Below are positions 7,441 through 16,521 of a stretch of DNA of 64,000 nt, in pieces. Under the pieces are notes generated by a model, which saw only the letters and a list, made by a program, of their open reading frames with translations, searched no databases and was not told the origin of the DNA. Positions within the stretch are counted from its first letter, which is position 1. Every line of letters starts with the position of its first letter. A program made the position numbers and the translations under genes. This DNA comes from Brachybacterium sp. FME24 (GTDB lineage Bacteria > Actinomycetota > Actinomycetes > Actinomycetales > Dermabacteraceae): contig NZ_JABUXV010000008.1 of NCBI RefSeq assembly GCF_014897705.1, positions 176,809 to 240,808 on the forward strand. The letters run 5' to 3'.

Positions 7441-9246
7441 GTGAATTCCACTCCTCTCTTCTCCGCGAGCGATCCCCGCCAGCCCTCCGAGGCGGCCGCA
7501 CGATCGCTGTCCCCGGCCTACCCGGAACGTGCCGCCTGGGGCACGGTCACCAAGCTGCGCGCCTGGCAGACCGAAGCCCTCGAGCAGTACCGTGCCAGCG
7601 ACCCCAAGGACTTCCTCGCCGTGGCGACGCCCGGCGCCGGCAAGACCACTTTCGCGCTGCAGGTCGCGGCGCAACTGCTCTCCGCCGGCACCGTCCGCCG
7701 CATCACGGTGGTCGCGCCCACCGAGCATCTGAAGACCCAGTGGGCCGACGCCGCCGCGCGCGTCGGCATCTCCCTGGACCCCAACTTCAGCAACGCCCAG
7801 GGTGCGCACGGCTCCCACTTCCAGGGCGTCGCGGTGACGTACGCCCAGGTGGGCATGCATCCGGCGTTGCACCGTGCCCGCACCGAGGCGGACCGCACTC
7901 TGGTGATCCTCGACGAGATCCACCACGCCGGTGACTCGCTCACCTGGGGCGACGGGGTGCGCGATGCCTTCGACCCCGCGGTGCGTCGCCTGTCCTTGAC
8001 CGGCACCCCGTTCCGCTCGGACTCCTCGCAGATCCCGTTCGTGATCTACGAGGAGGACGGTGAGGGCTTCTCGCGCTCGAAGGCGGACTACATCTACGGC
8101 TATGGCGAAGCGCTGCGCGACCACGTCGTGCGTCCCGTGCTGTTCATGACCTACTCCGGGCGCATGCACTGGCGCACCAAGACCGGTGATGAGGTCTCCG
8201 CTCAGCTCGGTGCGCTGGAGACCAAGGACATCACCCAGCAGGCCTGGCGCACCGCCCTGGACCCCAGCGGTGAATGGATCCAGTCGGTGCTCTCTGCCGC
8301 AGATCGCCGCCTGACCGAGGTGCGTCGCCACGTCCCCGATGCCGGCGGCCTGGTGATCGCCACCGACCAGAAGGCGGCCCGCGCCTATGCGGCCACCCTC
8401 CACGACATCTGCGGGCAGGCGCCCACCGTCGTGCTCTCCGACGATGCCGGCGCCGGCAAGCGCATCGAGGACTTCTCCGCCTCCGAGGACCGCTGGATGG
8501 TCGCGGTGCGCATGGTCTCCGAAGGCGTTGACGTGCCCCGGCTCTCGGTCGGCGTGTACGCGACCTCGACGGCGACGCCCATGTTCTTCGCGCAGGCCGT
8601 GGGGCGCTTCGTGCGGTCGCGGACCCGGGGTGAGACCGCGAGCGTCTTCCTGCCGACGGTCCCGATCCTGATGGCCCACGCCGCCGAGCTCGAGGCCGAG
8701 CGGGACCACGTGCTGGATCTGCGACCCGCGAGCGGCGACGAGGAGACCGGCCTCGACGAGAGCCTCCTGGAGGAGGCGAACCGGCCCGAGAAGACCAGTG
8801 ACCAGCTCGAGATGTCCTTCGAGGCGCTCGAATCCGAAGCGTCCTTCGACCGTGTTCTGTTCGACGGCGGCGAGTACGGCGCCGGTGGCATCGTCGGCAG
8901 CGAGGACGAACAGGAATTCCTCGGCATCCCCGGGCTGCTCGACACCGATCAGATGCGCACGGTCCTCCAGCAGCAGCAGGCCCAGCAGCAGGAACGGCGC
9001 AAACGCAACAGCTCCGCAGAGCCGGAACCCACGCCCGGCGTGGTCGATCACCGTCAGCTGATGGATCTGCGCAAGGAGCTCAGCACCCTGGTCTCCGCGT
9101 GGGCGCGCAAGTCAGGCACCCCGCACGGCTCGGTGCACAAGACATTGCGCGGTCGCAGCGGCGGGCCGGCGGTGGCGCAGGCCGGCGCCGAACAGATCCA
9201 GACACGAATCGACATCGTGCGCGGCTGGTTCGTCGGCCGCCGCTGA
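7441..9246 (+). CDS. Superfamily 2 DEAD/DEAH-box helicase
   Basis: 601-residue ATP-dependent helicase or translocase. Walker A is TPGAGKT (about residues 63-69), motif II is DEIH (158-161), motif III sits in SLTGTPFRSD and motif VI is QAVGRFVRSR (about 385). RecA-like domain 1 spans about 25-230 and domain 2 about 270-420. The C-terminal 180 residues are Gln/Glu-rich and then basic and may bind nucleic acid. The GTG at 7441 lies just before the conserved region; an upstream extension to 7312 passes through the hairpin. The substrate is unknown; the family is often paired with DUF3039. Confidence 0.88.
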   Translation: MNSTPLFSASDPRQPSEAAARSLSPAYPERAAWGTVTKLRAWQTEALEQYRASDPKDFLAVATPGAGKTTFALQVAAQLLSAGTVRRITVVAPTEHLKTQWADAAARVGISLDPNFSNAQGAHGSHFQGVAVTYAQVGMHPALHRARTEADRTLVILDEIHHAGDSLTWGDGVRDAFDPAVRRLSLTGTPFRSDSSQIPFVIYEEDGEGFSRSKADYIYGYGEALRDHVVRPVLFMTYSGRMHWRTKTGDEVSAQLGALETKDITQQAWRTALDPSGEWIQSVLSAADRRLTEVRRHVPDAGGLVIATDQKAARAYAATLHDICGQAPTVVLSDDAGAGKRIEDFSASEDRWMVAVRMVSEGVDVPRLSVGVYATSTATPMFFAQAVGRFVRSRTRGETASVFLPTVPILMAHAAELEAERDHVLDLRPASGDEETGLDESLLEEANRPEKTSDQLEMSFEALESEASFDRVLFDGGEYGAGGIVGSEDEQEFLGIPGLLDTDQMRTVLQQQQAQQQERRKRNSSAEPEPTPGVVDHRQLMDLRKELSTLVSAWARKSGTPHGSVHKTLRGRSGGPAVAQAGAEQIQTRIDIVRGWFVGRR

Positions 9247-9279
9247 GGGACCGACCGGCGGCCGGTGACAGCGGAAGCC

Positions 9280-10668
9280 TCAGCGCAGGACGCGGGCGGC
9301 TTCGATGCCGTCGACGACGGTGGGGATCGCAGCCGGACCGTCCGGGCCGTCGTCGGCCGAGAGCTCCAGTTCCGCGACCGAGGCCGCGTGGCGCAGCCGG
9401 GCCGCCTCCACTCGCCGCGGGCCGCTCACGGACTGCACCGGTTCGCCGCCGAGGATCATCGGTTCCTGCAGGGGGCGCAGGTGCGTGCGGCTCCAGTCCG
9501 GGGAGGCCTCCGCGGAGATCAGCTCCGCGGTGAGCTCTCGCTCGAACTGCGCGATCTCGGCTTCGCCGGGCAGCACCAGCTCCGCGTGGGCGCGGCCGCC
9601 CACCAGCATGCGGAAGGCGCGCTTGCCGGCCCCGAGGGTGGCCTTGTCCTGGGACTGCTTGCCCACGGGGTGCATCCGCCCGTCGGAGCCCTCGCGCTCG
9701 ACCAGCTTGTACACGAACCCGGGGGCGGGGTGCCCGCCGCCGGTGACCAGGCGGGTCCCGATGCCGTAGCCGTCCAAGGGGGAATCGGCGAGCTCCTCGA
9801 CCCGGTACTCGTCCAGGTCACCAGTGGCGGTGACCCGGGTGCTGGTCGCACCGAGCGAATCGAGCAGCGCGCGCACCTCGCCGGCCTGCGCGGCGAGGTC
9901 CCCGGAGTCCAGCCGCACGGCACCCAGCTCGGGACCGGCCAGCTCGACCGCGGTACGCACTGCCGTCTCGACGTCGTAGGTATCCACCAGGATGGTCGTT
10001 CCCGCACCCTGGGAGGCGAGCTGGGCGCGGAAAGCCTCCTCCTCGGTGTCGAACAGAAGCGTGAACGCGTGCGCCGCGGTACCGGCGACCGGGATGCGGT
10101 AGTGCGCGCCTGCGGCGAGGTTCGAGGAGGAGGCGAAGCCGACGATGTAGGCCGCCCTGGCCGCAGCGATGGCGGCGTCCTCATGGATCCGGCGTCCACC
10201 CATCTCGATGCAGGGCCGTCCGCGAGCGGCGGTGATCATGCGCGATCCCACCGAGGCGACCCCACTGTCATGGTTGAGGATCGACAGCACCACGGTCTCC
10301 AGCATCACGGCGTCCTCGAAGGTGCCCTCGATGCGCAGCACGGGAGAGTTCGGGAAGAACAGCTCACCTTCCGCGTAGCCGTGCACGTCTCCAGTGAAGC
10401 GGTAGTCGGCCAGGTGCTCGAGAGTCGCCTCGTCGAGGACGTCGGCACGGCGCAGGTAGCGCAGGTCGGCGTCGTCGAACCGGAAGTCCGCGATCGCCTC
10501 GAGCACGCGGCCGGTGCCGGCGAGCACGCCGTAGCGCCGCCCTGCGGGGAGGGACCGGGTGAACACCTCGAAGACGCTGCGACGCGAAGCGGTGCCCGCC
10601 TCGCGGGCACCTTGCAGCATCGTCAGCTCGTAGAGGTCGGTGAGCAGGGCAGAAGTCACAGTGTCCAC
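9280..10668 (-). CDS. pncB: Nicotinate phosphoribosyltransferase
   Basis: 462-residue enzyme that converts nicotinate, PRPP and ATP into nicotinate mononucleotide in the NAD salvage (Preiss-Handler) pathway. The N-terminal LLTDLYELTM, the FEVFTRSLP segment and the RLDSGDL region binding the phosphoribosyl substrate are characteristic. GTG at 10668 gives the start; a second GTG at 10659 is close by. It is divergent from clpS, as in Mycobacterium tuberculosis, where pncB1 neighbours clpS. Confidence 0.93.
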   Translation of the reverse strand: MDTVTSALLTDLYELTMLQGAREAGTASRRSVFEVFTRSLPAGRRYGVLAGTGRVLEAIADFRFDDADLRYLRRADVLDEATLEHLADYRFTGDVHGYAEGELFFPNSPVLRIEGTFEDAVMLETVVLSILNHDSGVASVGSRMITAARGRPCIEMGGRRIHEDAAIAAARAAYIVGFASSSNLAAGAHYRIPVAGTAAHAFTLLFDTEEEAFRAQLASQGAGTTILVDTYDVETAVRTAVELAGPELGAVRLDSGDLAAQAGEVRALLDSLGATSTRVTATGDLDEYRVEELADSPLDGYGIGTRLVTGGGHPAPGFVYKLVEREGSDGRMHPVGKQSQDKATLGAGKRAFRMLVGGRAHAELVLPGEAEIAQFERELTAELISAEASPDWSRTHLRPLQEPMILGGEPVQSVSGPRRVEAARLRHAASVAELELSADDGPDGPAAIPTVVDGIEAARVLR

Positions 10669-10782
10669 CGTAATACGTGCCAGGTGGGCAGGGTGACGGG
10701 CGCGCCCCGTAGACTCGTTCGCGCCGCTTCTGCACGACCCCCTTCACTGATCGATGCGCGGCGTGACACAGGAGGAGCACGG

Positions 10783-11106
10783 ATGCCGGTGGAGCTGCGG
10801 CGGGCGGAGCCCGCGACGGGGTCGCTGTCCGACCCCTCCGGCAGCGTGCAGGTGAGGGTCGAGACGGACGGGCCCTGGCGCACCGTCGTCTGGAACGATC
10901 CGGTGAACCTCATGAGCTATGTCGTGTTCGTCTTCCGTCGTCACTTCGGCTATTCGCGCCTCATCGCCGAGCAGCTGATGATGCAGGTGCACGACGAGGG
11001 GCGTGCGGTCGTCTCGCACGGTTCCCGGGAGCGCGTCGAGACTGACGTGCAGGCCATGCAATCCTTCGGCCTGCGCGCGACCCTGGAGAAAGCGGGGGAG
11101 GACTGA
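10783..11106 (+). CDS. clpS: ATP-dependent Clp protease adaptor ClpS
   Basis: 107-residue adaptor that hands N-degron substrates to ClpA/ClpC for ClpP degradation. The core WNDPVNLMSYVVFVF, then HDEGRAVVSHGSRERVE, is the ClpS fold; the N-terminal 30 residues are variable as usual. AGGAGG lies 8 nt before the ATG, and TAGACT (10710-10715) is a possible -10. Its stop overlaps the next start by one base, so it is co-transcribed with the DUF2017 gene. Confidence 0.93.
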   Translation: MPVELRRAEPATGSLSDPSGSVQVRVETDGPWRTVVWNDPVNLMSYVVFVFRRHFGYSRLIAEQLMMQVHDEGRAVVSHGSRERVETDVQAMQSFGLRATLEKAGED

Positions 11107-11738
11107 TGGCCCACGCATTTCGTCGTCGCCCCGACGGCAGCCTCGCCTGCCGGCTCGACGGGGAGGAGAAGGCGATCATCACTCAGGTCGCCCAGGAGAC
11201 CGCAGACCTGATCCGCGCCGACCTGGGAATCGATGCTGACCCCGACGTGCTGCGCCACGCGGCCGACAGCGACGACCCGCTGCGACGGCTCGAGGCCGAG
11301 TTCGCCGGTCGTGACGCCCGGGAACCTGCGGATTCGGCCGTGAAGCGACTGTTCCCGGCGGCGTCCGACGATCCGAACGCCGCTGCGGAGTTCCGCCGGC
11401 TGGGGCAGCAGGATCTTGCCGACGGCAAGCTCGCCGACCTCCAGCGTGTGATGAAGATCCTGGACGCGGCCGGAGCCGGTCACAGTGAGGTCGTCCTGGA
11501 CGACGAGGAGGCGCTGGCCATGCTGCGCGCCCTCAACGACGTCCGGATCGTGCTGGCCGACCGCCTCGACCTGCAGCGTGACGGGGACTTCGACACCGTG
11601 CGGATGCTGCAGCAGATCGGCGAGCGCGTCGAAGAGGCGGGCGAGAAGGAGGATGACCAGGTCGGCTCCGACATCGTGATCGCCGTCTACGAGCTGCTGT
11701 CCTGGCTCCAGGAAAGCCTGCTGCGGGCTCTGGACTGA
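11106..11738 (+). CDS. DUF2017 family protein
   Basis: 210-residue cytoplasmic, mainly helical and acidic protein of unknown function. It is the conserved neighbour of clpS across actinobacteria (equivalent position to Rv1332 in M. tuberculosis). The sequence FRRRPDGSLACRLDGEE at the N terminus and ELLSWLQESL at the C terminus match that family. It overlaps clpS by 1 bp, indicating translational coupling and perhaps a role linked to Clp proteolysis. Confidence 0.85.
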   Translation: MAHAFRRRPDGSLACRLDGEEKAIITQVAQETADLIRADLGIDADPDVLRHAADSDDPLRRLEAEFAGRDAREPADSAVKRLFPAASDDPNAAAEFRRLGQQDLADGKLADLQRVMKILDAAGAGHSEVVLDDEEALAMLRALNDVRIVLADRLDLQRDGDFDTVRMLQQIGERVEEAGEKEDDQVGSDIVIAVYELLSWLQESLLRALD

Positions 11739-11858
11739 GTCGGCCGGGCGGTCCGGCGGTCGGTCGCTCGGGCAGAGCCTGAGCGGGGAACCATGAGCTC
11801 GGACTGTGAAACTGCACCCAGTGAGCGTGCCGTCACTGCCCCGGGCGGCGTTCGACAT

Positions 11859-11864
11859 TAGCCT
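11859..11864 (+). promoter_or_regulatory. -10 element of a likely leaderless murI transcript
   Basis: TAGCCT lies 7 nt before the murI ATG at 11872, so transcription would begin at or within a base or two of the start codon. No ribosome-binding site is present, which fits a leaderless mRNA. Confidence 0.45.
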
Positions 11865-11871
11865 TGCCGGG

Positions 11872-12684
11872 ATGAACAACGCGCCGATCGGGATCTTCGA
11901 CTCCGGGGTGGGCGGGCTTACCGTCGCCCGAGCCATCCTCGACCAGCTGCCGCAGGAGGAGCTGGTGTATATCGGCGATTCCGCGCACGGTCCCTATGGG
12001 CCCCGTCCGATCGCCGAGGTGCGCTCCCTGACCTTGGACATCATGGACAACCTGGTCGAGCACGGCGTGAAGATGCTGGTGATCGCCTGCAACACGGCCT
12101 CCGCCGCCGTGCTGCGCGATGCCCGCGAGCGCTACGACGTGCCCGTCGTCGAAGTCGTCCAGCCGGCTGTGCGCCGCGCGGTCGCCTCGACCCGCAACCA
12201 TCGCGTCGGCGTGATCGCCACTCAGGGGACCGTCACCTCCCGGGCTTACGAGGACGCCTTCGCGGCCGCCCCCGATCTGGACATCATCACCCAGGCCTGT
12301 CCCCGCTTCGTCGAGTTCGTCGAGAACGGGGTGACTGCCGGTGAAGAGGTCATCGAGGTCGCCGAGCAGTATCTGGCCCCGATGCGCGAAGCCGGGGTGG
12401 ACACCCTGGTGCTCGGCTGCACCCACTACCCGATGCTGGCGGGCGCCATCAGCTACGTCATGGGCCCGGAGGTCACCCTGGTCTCCTCCGCCGAGGAGAC
12501 CGCGCTGGACGTCTACCGCCAGCTGCGGGGCACCTCCTTGCTGCGCGTGTCCGAGCGGGCTCCGCGCCACGTGTTCGCGCAGACTGCCGAAGGTGCCGGC
12601 AGCGAGTCCTTCGTGCGCCTGTCGAAGAGATTCCTGGGACCGATGCTCGATGTGACCGCGACCTTGCCGGTGGTGACGGCATGA
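11872..12684 (+). CDS. murI: Glutamate racemase
   Basis: 270-residue enzyme making D-glutamate for peptidoglycan by two-base racemisation. It has the N-terminal [12 protein letters not shown] motif and both catalytic cysteines: C73 in ACNTAS and C183 in LGCTHYP. The ATG at 11872 matches the family start; an in-frame ATG at 11806 would add 22 unrelated residues. Its stop overlaps the next gene by 4 bp, starting the chain murI - MBL - rph - rdgB also seen in mycobacteria. Confidence 0.95.
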   Translation: MNNAPIGIFDSGVGGLTVARAILDQLPQEELVYIGDSAHGPYGPRPIAEVRSLTLDIMDNLVEHGVKMLVIACNTASAAVLRDARERYDVPVVEVVQPAVRRAVASTRNHRVGVIATQGTVTSRAYEDAFAAAPDLDIITQACPRFVEFVENGVTAGEEVIEVAEQYLAPMREAGVDTLVLGCTHYPMLAGAISYVMGPEVTLVSSAEETALDVYRQLRGTSLLRVSERAPRHVFAQTAEGAGSESFVRLSKRFLGPMLDVTATLPVVTA

Positions 12685-13463
12685 GGGTCCACATCATCGG
12701 TTGCAGTGGCAGCTTCGCCGGCCCCGAGAGCGCCGCCTCCAGCTATCTCCTCGAGCAGGAGGACGAGCACGGACGCACCTGGCGCGTCCTCATGGATCTC
12801 GGCTCGGGGGCTTTCGGGCCGCTGCAGTCGGTCATCGACCCGGCGGACCTGGACGCTGTGATCATCTCGCACCTGCACCCGGACCATTACCTCGACCTCA
12901 CCGGTCTCGAGGTGTTCTGGGCGTACCACGAGCGCACCGACCTGCCGCGGCTGCCGATCCACGCTCCGGAGCCCCTGCCCGAGCGGCTCTCGGCCGTGCT
13001 CAGTCGCAAGGGCCGCGTGCCCGACGGTGTGGACCGCGAGCCCTTCGCCTACGAGGTCCTCAGCGATCAACAGCGCTTCTCGATCGGTCCCTTCGAGATC
13101 GTGGTGCGCAGCGTGCTGCACCCGGTCGAGGCGTACGGCTTCCGGATCACCGCCGGCGACGCGGTGCTCGCCTACTCCGGGGACTCCGACGCCTGCCCGG
13201 CGCTCGACGAGCTCGCCCAGGGGGCGGACCTGTTCCTGTGCGAGGCGGGATACATCGAGGGCCGCGACGACCGCTTCAGCGGCGTGCACCTGACGGGCCG
13301 TCGCGCGGGGGAGTGCGCCTCGCGCGCCCGCGTCGGCCAGCTCGCCCTGACCCATATCCCCGCGTGGACCGATCCAGCGGTCACCCTCGCCGAGGCCCGG
13401 GAGGTCCACGACGGACCGATCCGTGTGGTCCGCCCGATGGATATCCTCGACGTGACCACCTGA
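12681..13463 (+). CDS. Metallo-beta-lactamase-fold hydrolase, Rv1339-like (cyclic-nucleotide phosphodiesterase candidate)
   Basis: 260-residue MBL-fold enzyme. The metal motif HLHPDHYLD lies near residues 60-68, and SGDSDAC and HIPAW supply further metal ligands. Its place between murI and rph is that of Rv1339 in M. tuberculosis, reported as an atypical class II cAMP phosphodiesterase, so cAMP hydrolysis is the best guess; RNase Z-like or general phosphodiesterase activity remains possible. ATG overlaps the murI stop (ATGA). Confidence 0.85.
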   Translation: MRVHIIGCSGSFAGPESAASSYLLEQEDEHGRTWRVLMDLGSGAFGPLQSVIDPADLDAVIISHLHPDHYLDLTGLEVFWAYHERTDLPRLPIHAPEPLPERLSAVLSRKGRVPDGVDREPFAYEVLSDQQRFSIGPFEIVVRSVLHPVEAYGFRITAGDAVLAYSGDSDACPALDELAQGADLFLCEAGYIEGRDDRFSGVHLTGRRAGECASRARVGQLALTHIPAWTDPAVTLAEAREVHDGPIRVVRPMDILDVTT

Positions 13464-13484
13464 CGACTTCGAGGAAGGAGCTCC

Positions 13485-14243
13485 ATGAGCTCACAGGACC
13501 AGACCCTGACCGGCGATCGTGTCGACGGTCGCACCCCTGACCAGCTGCGCGAGGTGCGGATCACGCGCAACTGGCTCGATCATGCGGAGGGCAGCGCGCT
13601 GATCGAGTTCGGCCGCACCCGCGTGCTGTGCGCGGCCAGCTTCACCGAAGGCGTGCCGCGGTGGAAGAAGGGCTCCGGCTCGGGATGGGTCACCGCCGAG
13701 TACGCGATGCTGCCGCGCGCGACCAACACGCGTGGTGCCCGCGAGAGCGTCAAGGGAAAGATCGGGGGCCGCACCCACGAGATCTCCCGTCTGATCGGCC
13801 GTTCCCTGCGCGCGGTCATCGACCTCGACGCACTGGGGGAGAACACCATCCAGCTCGACTGCGACGTGCTGCAGGCCGACGGCGGTACGCGCACTGCGGC
13901 GATCACCGGCGCCTACGTCGCCCTGGCCGACGCGATCTCCTGGGGCAAGAAGCACACGTCGGTCCCCGCGGCCCGTGAGGTCCTCACCGATTCGGTGAGC
14001 GCCATCAGCGTGGGCATCGTGGAAGGCCGCCCCCTGCTGGACCTCGAGTACCGCGAGGACGTGAGCGCGCAGACAGACATGAACGTCGTCGTCACCGGCT
14101 CCGGTTCCTTCGTCGAGGTGCAGGGCACCGCCGAGGGCGCCCCCTTCGACCGGGCGGAGCTGGGCTCCCTGCTGGATCTGGCCACGGCCGGCTGCGAGCA
14201 GCTGACCGCGATCCAGCGGGACGTCCTCGCGCAGCAGCGATGA
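13485..14243 (+). CDS. rph: Ribonuclease PH
   Basis: 252-residue phosphorolytic 3'-5' exoribonuclease that trims tRNA 3' ends. The family signatures [11 protein letters not shown], the [15 protein letters not shown] segment and the [13 protein letters not shown] block with the phosphate-binding residues are all present, and the length is normal. GAAGGAG lies 5 nt before the ATG. Its stop overlaps the rdgB start by 4 bp. Confidence 0.95.
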   Translation: MSSQDQTLTGDRVDGRTPDQLREVRITRNWLDHAEGSALIEFGRTRVLCAASFTEGVPRWKKGSGSGWVTAEYAMLPRATNTRGARESVKGKIGGRTHEISRLIGRSLRAVIDLDALGENTIQLDCDVLQADGGTRTAAITGAYVALADAISWGKKHTSVPAAREVLTDSVSAISVGIVEGRPLLDLEYREDVSAQTDMNVVVTGSGSFVEVQGTAEGAPFDRAELGSLLDLATAGCEQLTAIQRDVLAQQR

Positions 14244-14881
14244 ACGAAGCGACCACGCCCGTCCCAGCGGGGGCCCGGGTCATCCTGGCCTCCCACAACG
14301 CCAAGAAGCTGCGCGAGCTGCAGCGGATCCTGGCGGCATCGGTGCCGGGTCTGGACGAGGACGCGATCATCTCCTCGGCAGGCATCGCCCTGCCCGATGT
14401 GGTCGAAGATGCGATCACCTTCGAGGGCAACGCCCTGCTGAAGGCGCACTCCGCGGCGGCAGCGACGGGGCTGCTCGCGGTCGCCGACGACTCCGGTCTC
14501 GCGGTCGACGTGCTCGGCGGCGCTCCGGGGATCTTCTCGGCCCGGTGGAGCGGACGCCACGGGGACGACGAGGCGAACAACGACCTGCTGCTCGCACAGC
14601 TGTCGGATGTGCCCGATGCCCATCGCACCGCGCGCTTCGTGTGCGCGGCGGCGCTGGTGGCCCCGGACGGCACCGAGGTGGTCGAGCGCGGCGAGATGGT
14701 GGGTCGACTGCTGCGGGAGCGGCATGGCGAGGGCGGGTTCGGCTACGACCCGCTGTTCCTGCCCGTCGGGCAGGCGCGGACCTCTGCCGAGCTCACCGCC
14801 GACGAGAAAGACGCCATCTCACACCGCGGCATCGCCTTCCGCGCGATCGCGAAGCACGTGGCCCCGCTGCTCGGGAGCTGA
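14240..14881 (+). CDS. rdgB: XTP/dITP pyrophosphatase (RdgB/HAM1 family)
   Basis: 213-residue house-cleaning nucleotidase that removes dITP, XTP and dXTP from the pool. It shows the substrate motif [10 protein letters not shown] near the N terminus, [14 protein letters not shown] in the middle, and [10 protein letters not shown] plus SHRGIAFRA at the end. It overlaps rph by 4 bp and ends the operon; a strong hairpin follows. Confidence 0.95.
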   Translation: MNEATTPVPAGARVILASHNAKKLRELQRILAASVPGLDEDAIISSAGIALPDVVEDAITFEGNALLKAHSAAAATGLLAVADDSGLAVDVLGGAPGIFSARWSGRHGDDEANNDLLLAQLSDVPDAHRTARFVCAAALVAPDGTEVVERGEMVGRLLRERHGEGGFGYDPLFLPVGQARTSAELTADEKDAISHRGIAFRAIAKHVAPLLGS

Positions 14882-14911
14882 CATGAGCTGAGCGCACCTG
14901 AGCTGGCGCCG

Positions 14912-14960
14912 AGACGCAGGACGCCCCAGATCCATGCGGATCAGGGGCGTCCTGTGCGTC
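14912..14960. terminator. Long hairpin between convergent rdgB and Nudix operons
   Basis: AGGACGCCCC (14918-14927) pairs perfectly with GGGGCGTCCT (14944-14953), and the flanks (GATCC in the loop side, GACGCA outside) extend the pairing. No T tract follows. It lies between two convergent genes and can serve both strands. Confidence 0.7.
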
Positions 14961-14990
14961 GGAGTAGTGGAACGACTGTCGTCGGCAGTG

Positions 14991-15530
14991 TCAGGCGGCG
15001 CCGACGTGGGCGAGGGCGCGGCGCACGATGAGATCGCGGCCCCCGTTCATCTCCTGCAGCGGCGAGGAGTCCGATGTCAGCTCGTCGAGTCCGAACCAGG
15101 TCATCTCCAGGGCGTCCTCCTGCGGGGCGCTCTCCCCGTCGATCGGGACGATGTAGGCCATCGAGATCGCGTGCTGGCGCGGATCATGGAAGGGCGAGTT
15201 CCCCGGGGTGGGGAAGTACTCCGCGACCGTGAAGGGCACCGGGGAGACCGGGATGCGGGGCAGAGCCATGGGTCCCAGGTCCTTCTCGACGTGCCGGGAG
15301 ATCGCCTCGCGGATCGTCTCGTGGATCATGACGCGACCGGAGACGATCGCCCGCACGATCTGCCCGCTGCCGGAGGCCCGCAGCAGCAGGCCCACCTCCA
15401 CCACAGAGCCGTCGATGTCGGTGCGCACCGGCACGATGTCGACGTAGGGGATGGGCAGGCGACGGCGCAGCTGCTCGATGTGCTCGGGCTCGAACCACGC
15501 CCCTTCGGTGTCCACGGCGGTACGGCTCAT
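14991..15530 (-). CDS. Nudix-like hydrolase (DUF4916 family)
   Basis: 179-residue protein related to Nudix hydrolases and close to DUF4916 proteins of actinobacteria. The fold pattern is recognisable (YVDIVPVRTD strand, RVMIHETIREAISRHVEKDLG in the position of the Nudix helix) but the canonical GX5EX7REUXEEXGU box is degenerate: the helix has E-x3-EAISRHVEKDLG instead. Catalysis by the usual mechanism is therefore uncertain. The start overlaps the phosphatase stop by 4 bp, so both belong to one operon. Confidence 0.75.
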   Translation of the reverse strand: MSRTAVDTEGAWFEPEHIEQLRRRLPIPYVDIVPVRTDIDGSVVEVGLLLRASGSGQIVRAIVSGRVMIHETIREAISRHVEKDLGPMALPRIPVSPVPFTVAEYFPTPGNSPFHDPRQHAISMAYIVPIDGESAPQEDALEMTWFGLDELTSDSSPLQEMNGGRDLIVRRALAHVGAA

Positions 15531-16261
15531 CGGGGGCCTCCCTCGGAGGTATCGGTAGGAACGGCGGCATCTTCCGCCGGTGAGCCAGCGGCCTTTACAG
15601 CATCGGGCTCCGCGGCGGCGGACGTCACGAGCTGAGCGGGTGCCAACTGACCCTTCTCGACGAAGAAGCGCGGATTCTGCTCCCGGCCGGCGACCTTCAC
15701 GGAATGGTCGACATACTGGCCGGCGATCATCGTCACCCGCCAGGTCGTCTTCTCGAGCTCGACCAGCGACAGCGTGGCATTGGGGATCGACGGCAGCGGC
15801 TGCTCGATGATCCCGGACAGGATGAAGCGGATCAGGGTCCCGTGCGCGACGACCAGAACCTTCTTGCCCGGGTACCGCTCCTCGAGTGCTTCGAGACCGT
15901 CGTAGCCGCGGTCGGCGACCGCCTGATGGTCCTCGCGGCCCGGGAAGGAGCGATCGGGATAGCGCTCCTCCATCTCCTGCACCGGGTTGCCCTCGGCAGC
16001 ACCCCAGTCGATCTCGACGAATCGTGGCTCGGTGCCGCCGAAGGGGATGGCGTGGTCCTCGCCGATGATCCGACCGGTGTGCTCGGCCCGCTTCAGCGGT
16101 GAGGTGACGATCACGTCCCAGTCCACGGCCGGGAGCTCGTCGAAGGCGGCATGCGCCTGGGCGATCCCGGTGTCGTTCAGGGGGATGTCGGAGGACCCCT
16201 GGAAGAGGTTCTGCAGGTTGTAGTCCGTCTGCCCATGGCGGACGAGGCCGAACAGGGTCAT
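15527..16261 (-). CDS. Histidine phosphatase family protein
   Basis: 244-residue member of the phosphoglycerate-mutase-like superfamily. The phosphoenzyme motif is RHG with H9 (LVRHGQTDYN) and the later pair is in VVAHGTLIRF. The C-terminal 45 residues are a low-complexity Ala/Pro/Glu tail. The ATG at 16261 is preceded by GAGGAGA; the open frame to 16369 runs into tRNA-Leu and is not coding there. The gene begins 32 bp after tRNA-Leu on the same strand, so read-through from the tRNA promoter is likely. The substrate is unknown. Confidence 0.85.
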   Translation of the reverse strand: MTLFGLVRHGQTDYNLQNLFQGSSDIPLNDTGIAQAHAAFDELPAVDWDVIVTSPLKRAEHTGRIIGEDHAIPFGGTEPRFVEIDWGAAEGNPVQEMEERYPDRSFPGREDHQAVADRGYDGLEALEERYPGKKVLVVAHGTLIRFILSGIIEQPLPSIPNATLSLVELEKTTWRVTMIAGQYVDHSVKVAGREQNPRFFVEKGQLAPAQLVTSAAAEPDAVKAAGSPAEDAAVPTDTSEGGPR

Positions 16262-16293
16262 GAAGTGTCTCTCCTCGTAACAGGGGTGATCCG

Positions 16294-16375
<82 letters not shown>

Positions 16376-16413
16376 GCGCCACCAGCTTATCGGCCGAGAA
16401 GCAATGATCCAGG

Positions 16414-16419
16414 TAGGCT
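16414..16419 (+). promoter_or_regulatory. -10 element upstream of SDR gene
   Basis: TAGGCT in the divergent region between tRNA-Leu and the SDR gene. It would give a leader of about 95 nt to the ATG at 16522. Confidence 0.35.
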
Positions 16420-16521
16420 CGGTGCGCTGGTGGCGCGATGCACCCGTCCTCCATCCCGGACCGTGCGACCGCGACGCCCATCGCTACGACCCCGTCACCT
16501 CTCGACATCCCAGGAGTTCCC

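Noticed and set aside
7291..9051. Long open frame antisense to the helicase
   Set aside because: Frame shadow in GC-rich DNA: His/Gly/Arg-rich translation, no family motif, fully covered by a well-supported gene.
9265..10700. Long open frame antisense to pncB, running into clpS
   Set aside because: Only its last 107 codons are the real clpS with its own ribosome site; the rest is a shadow.
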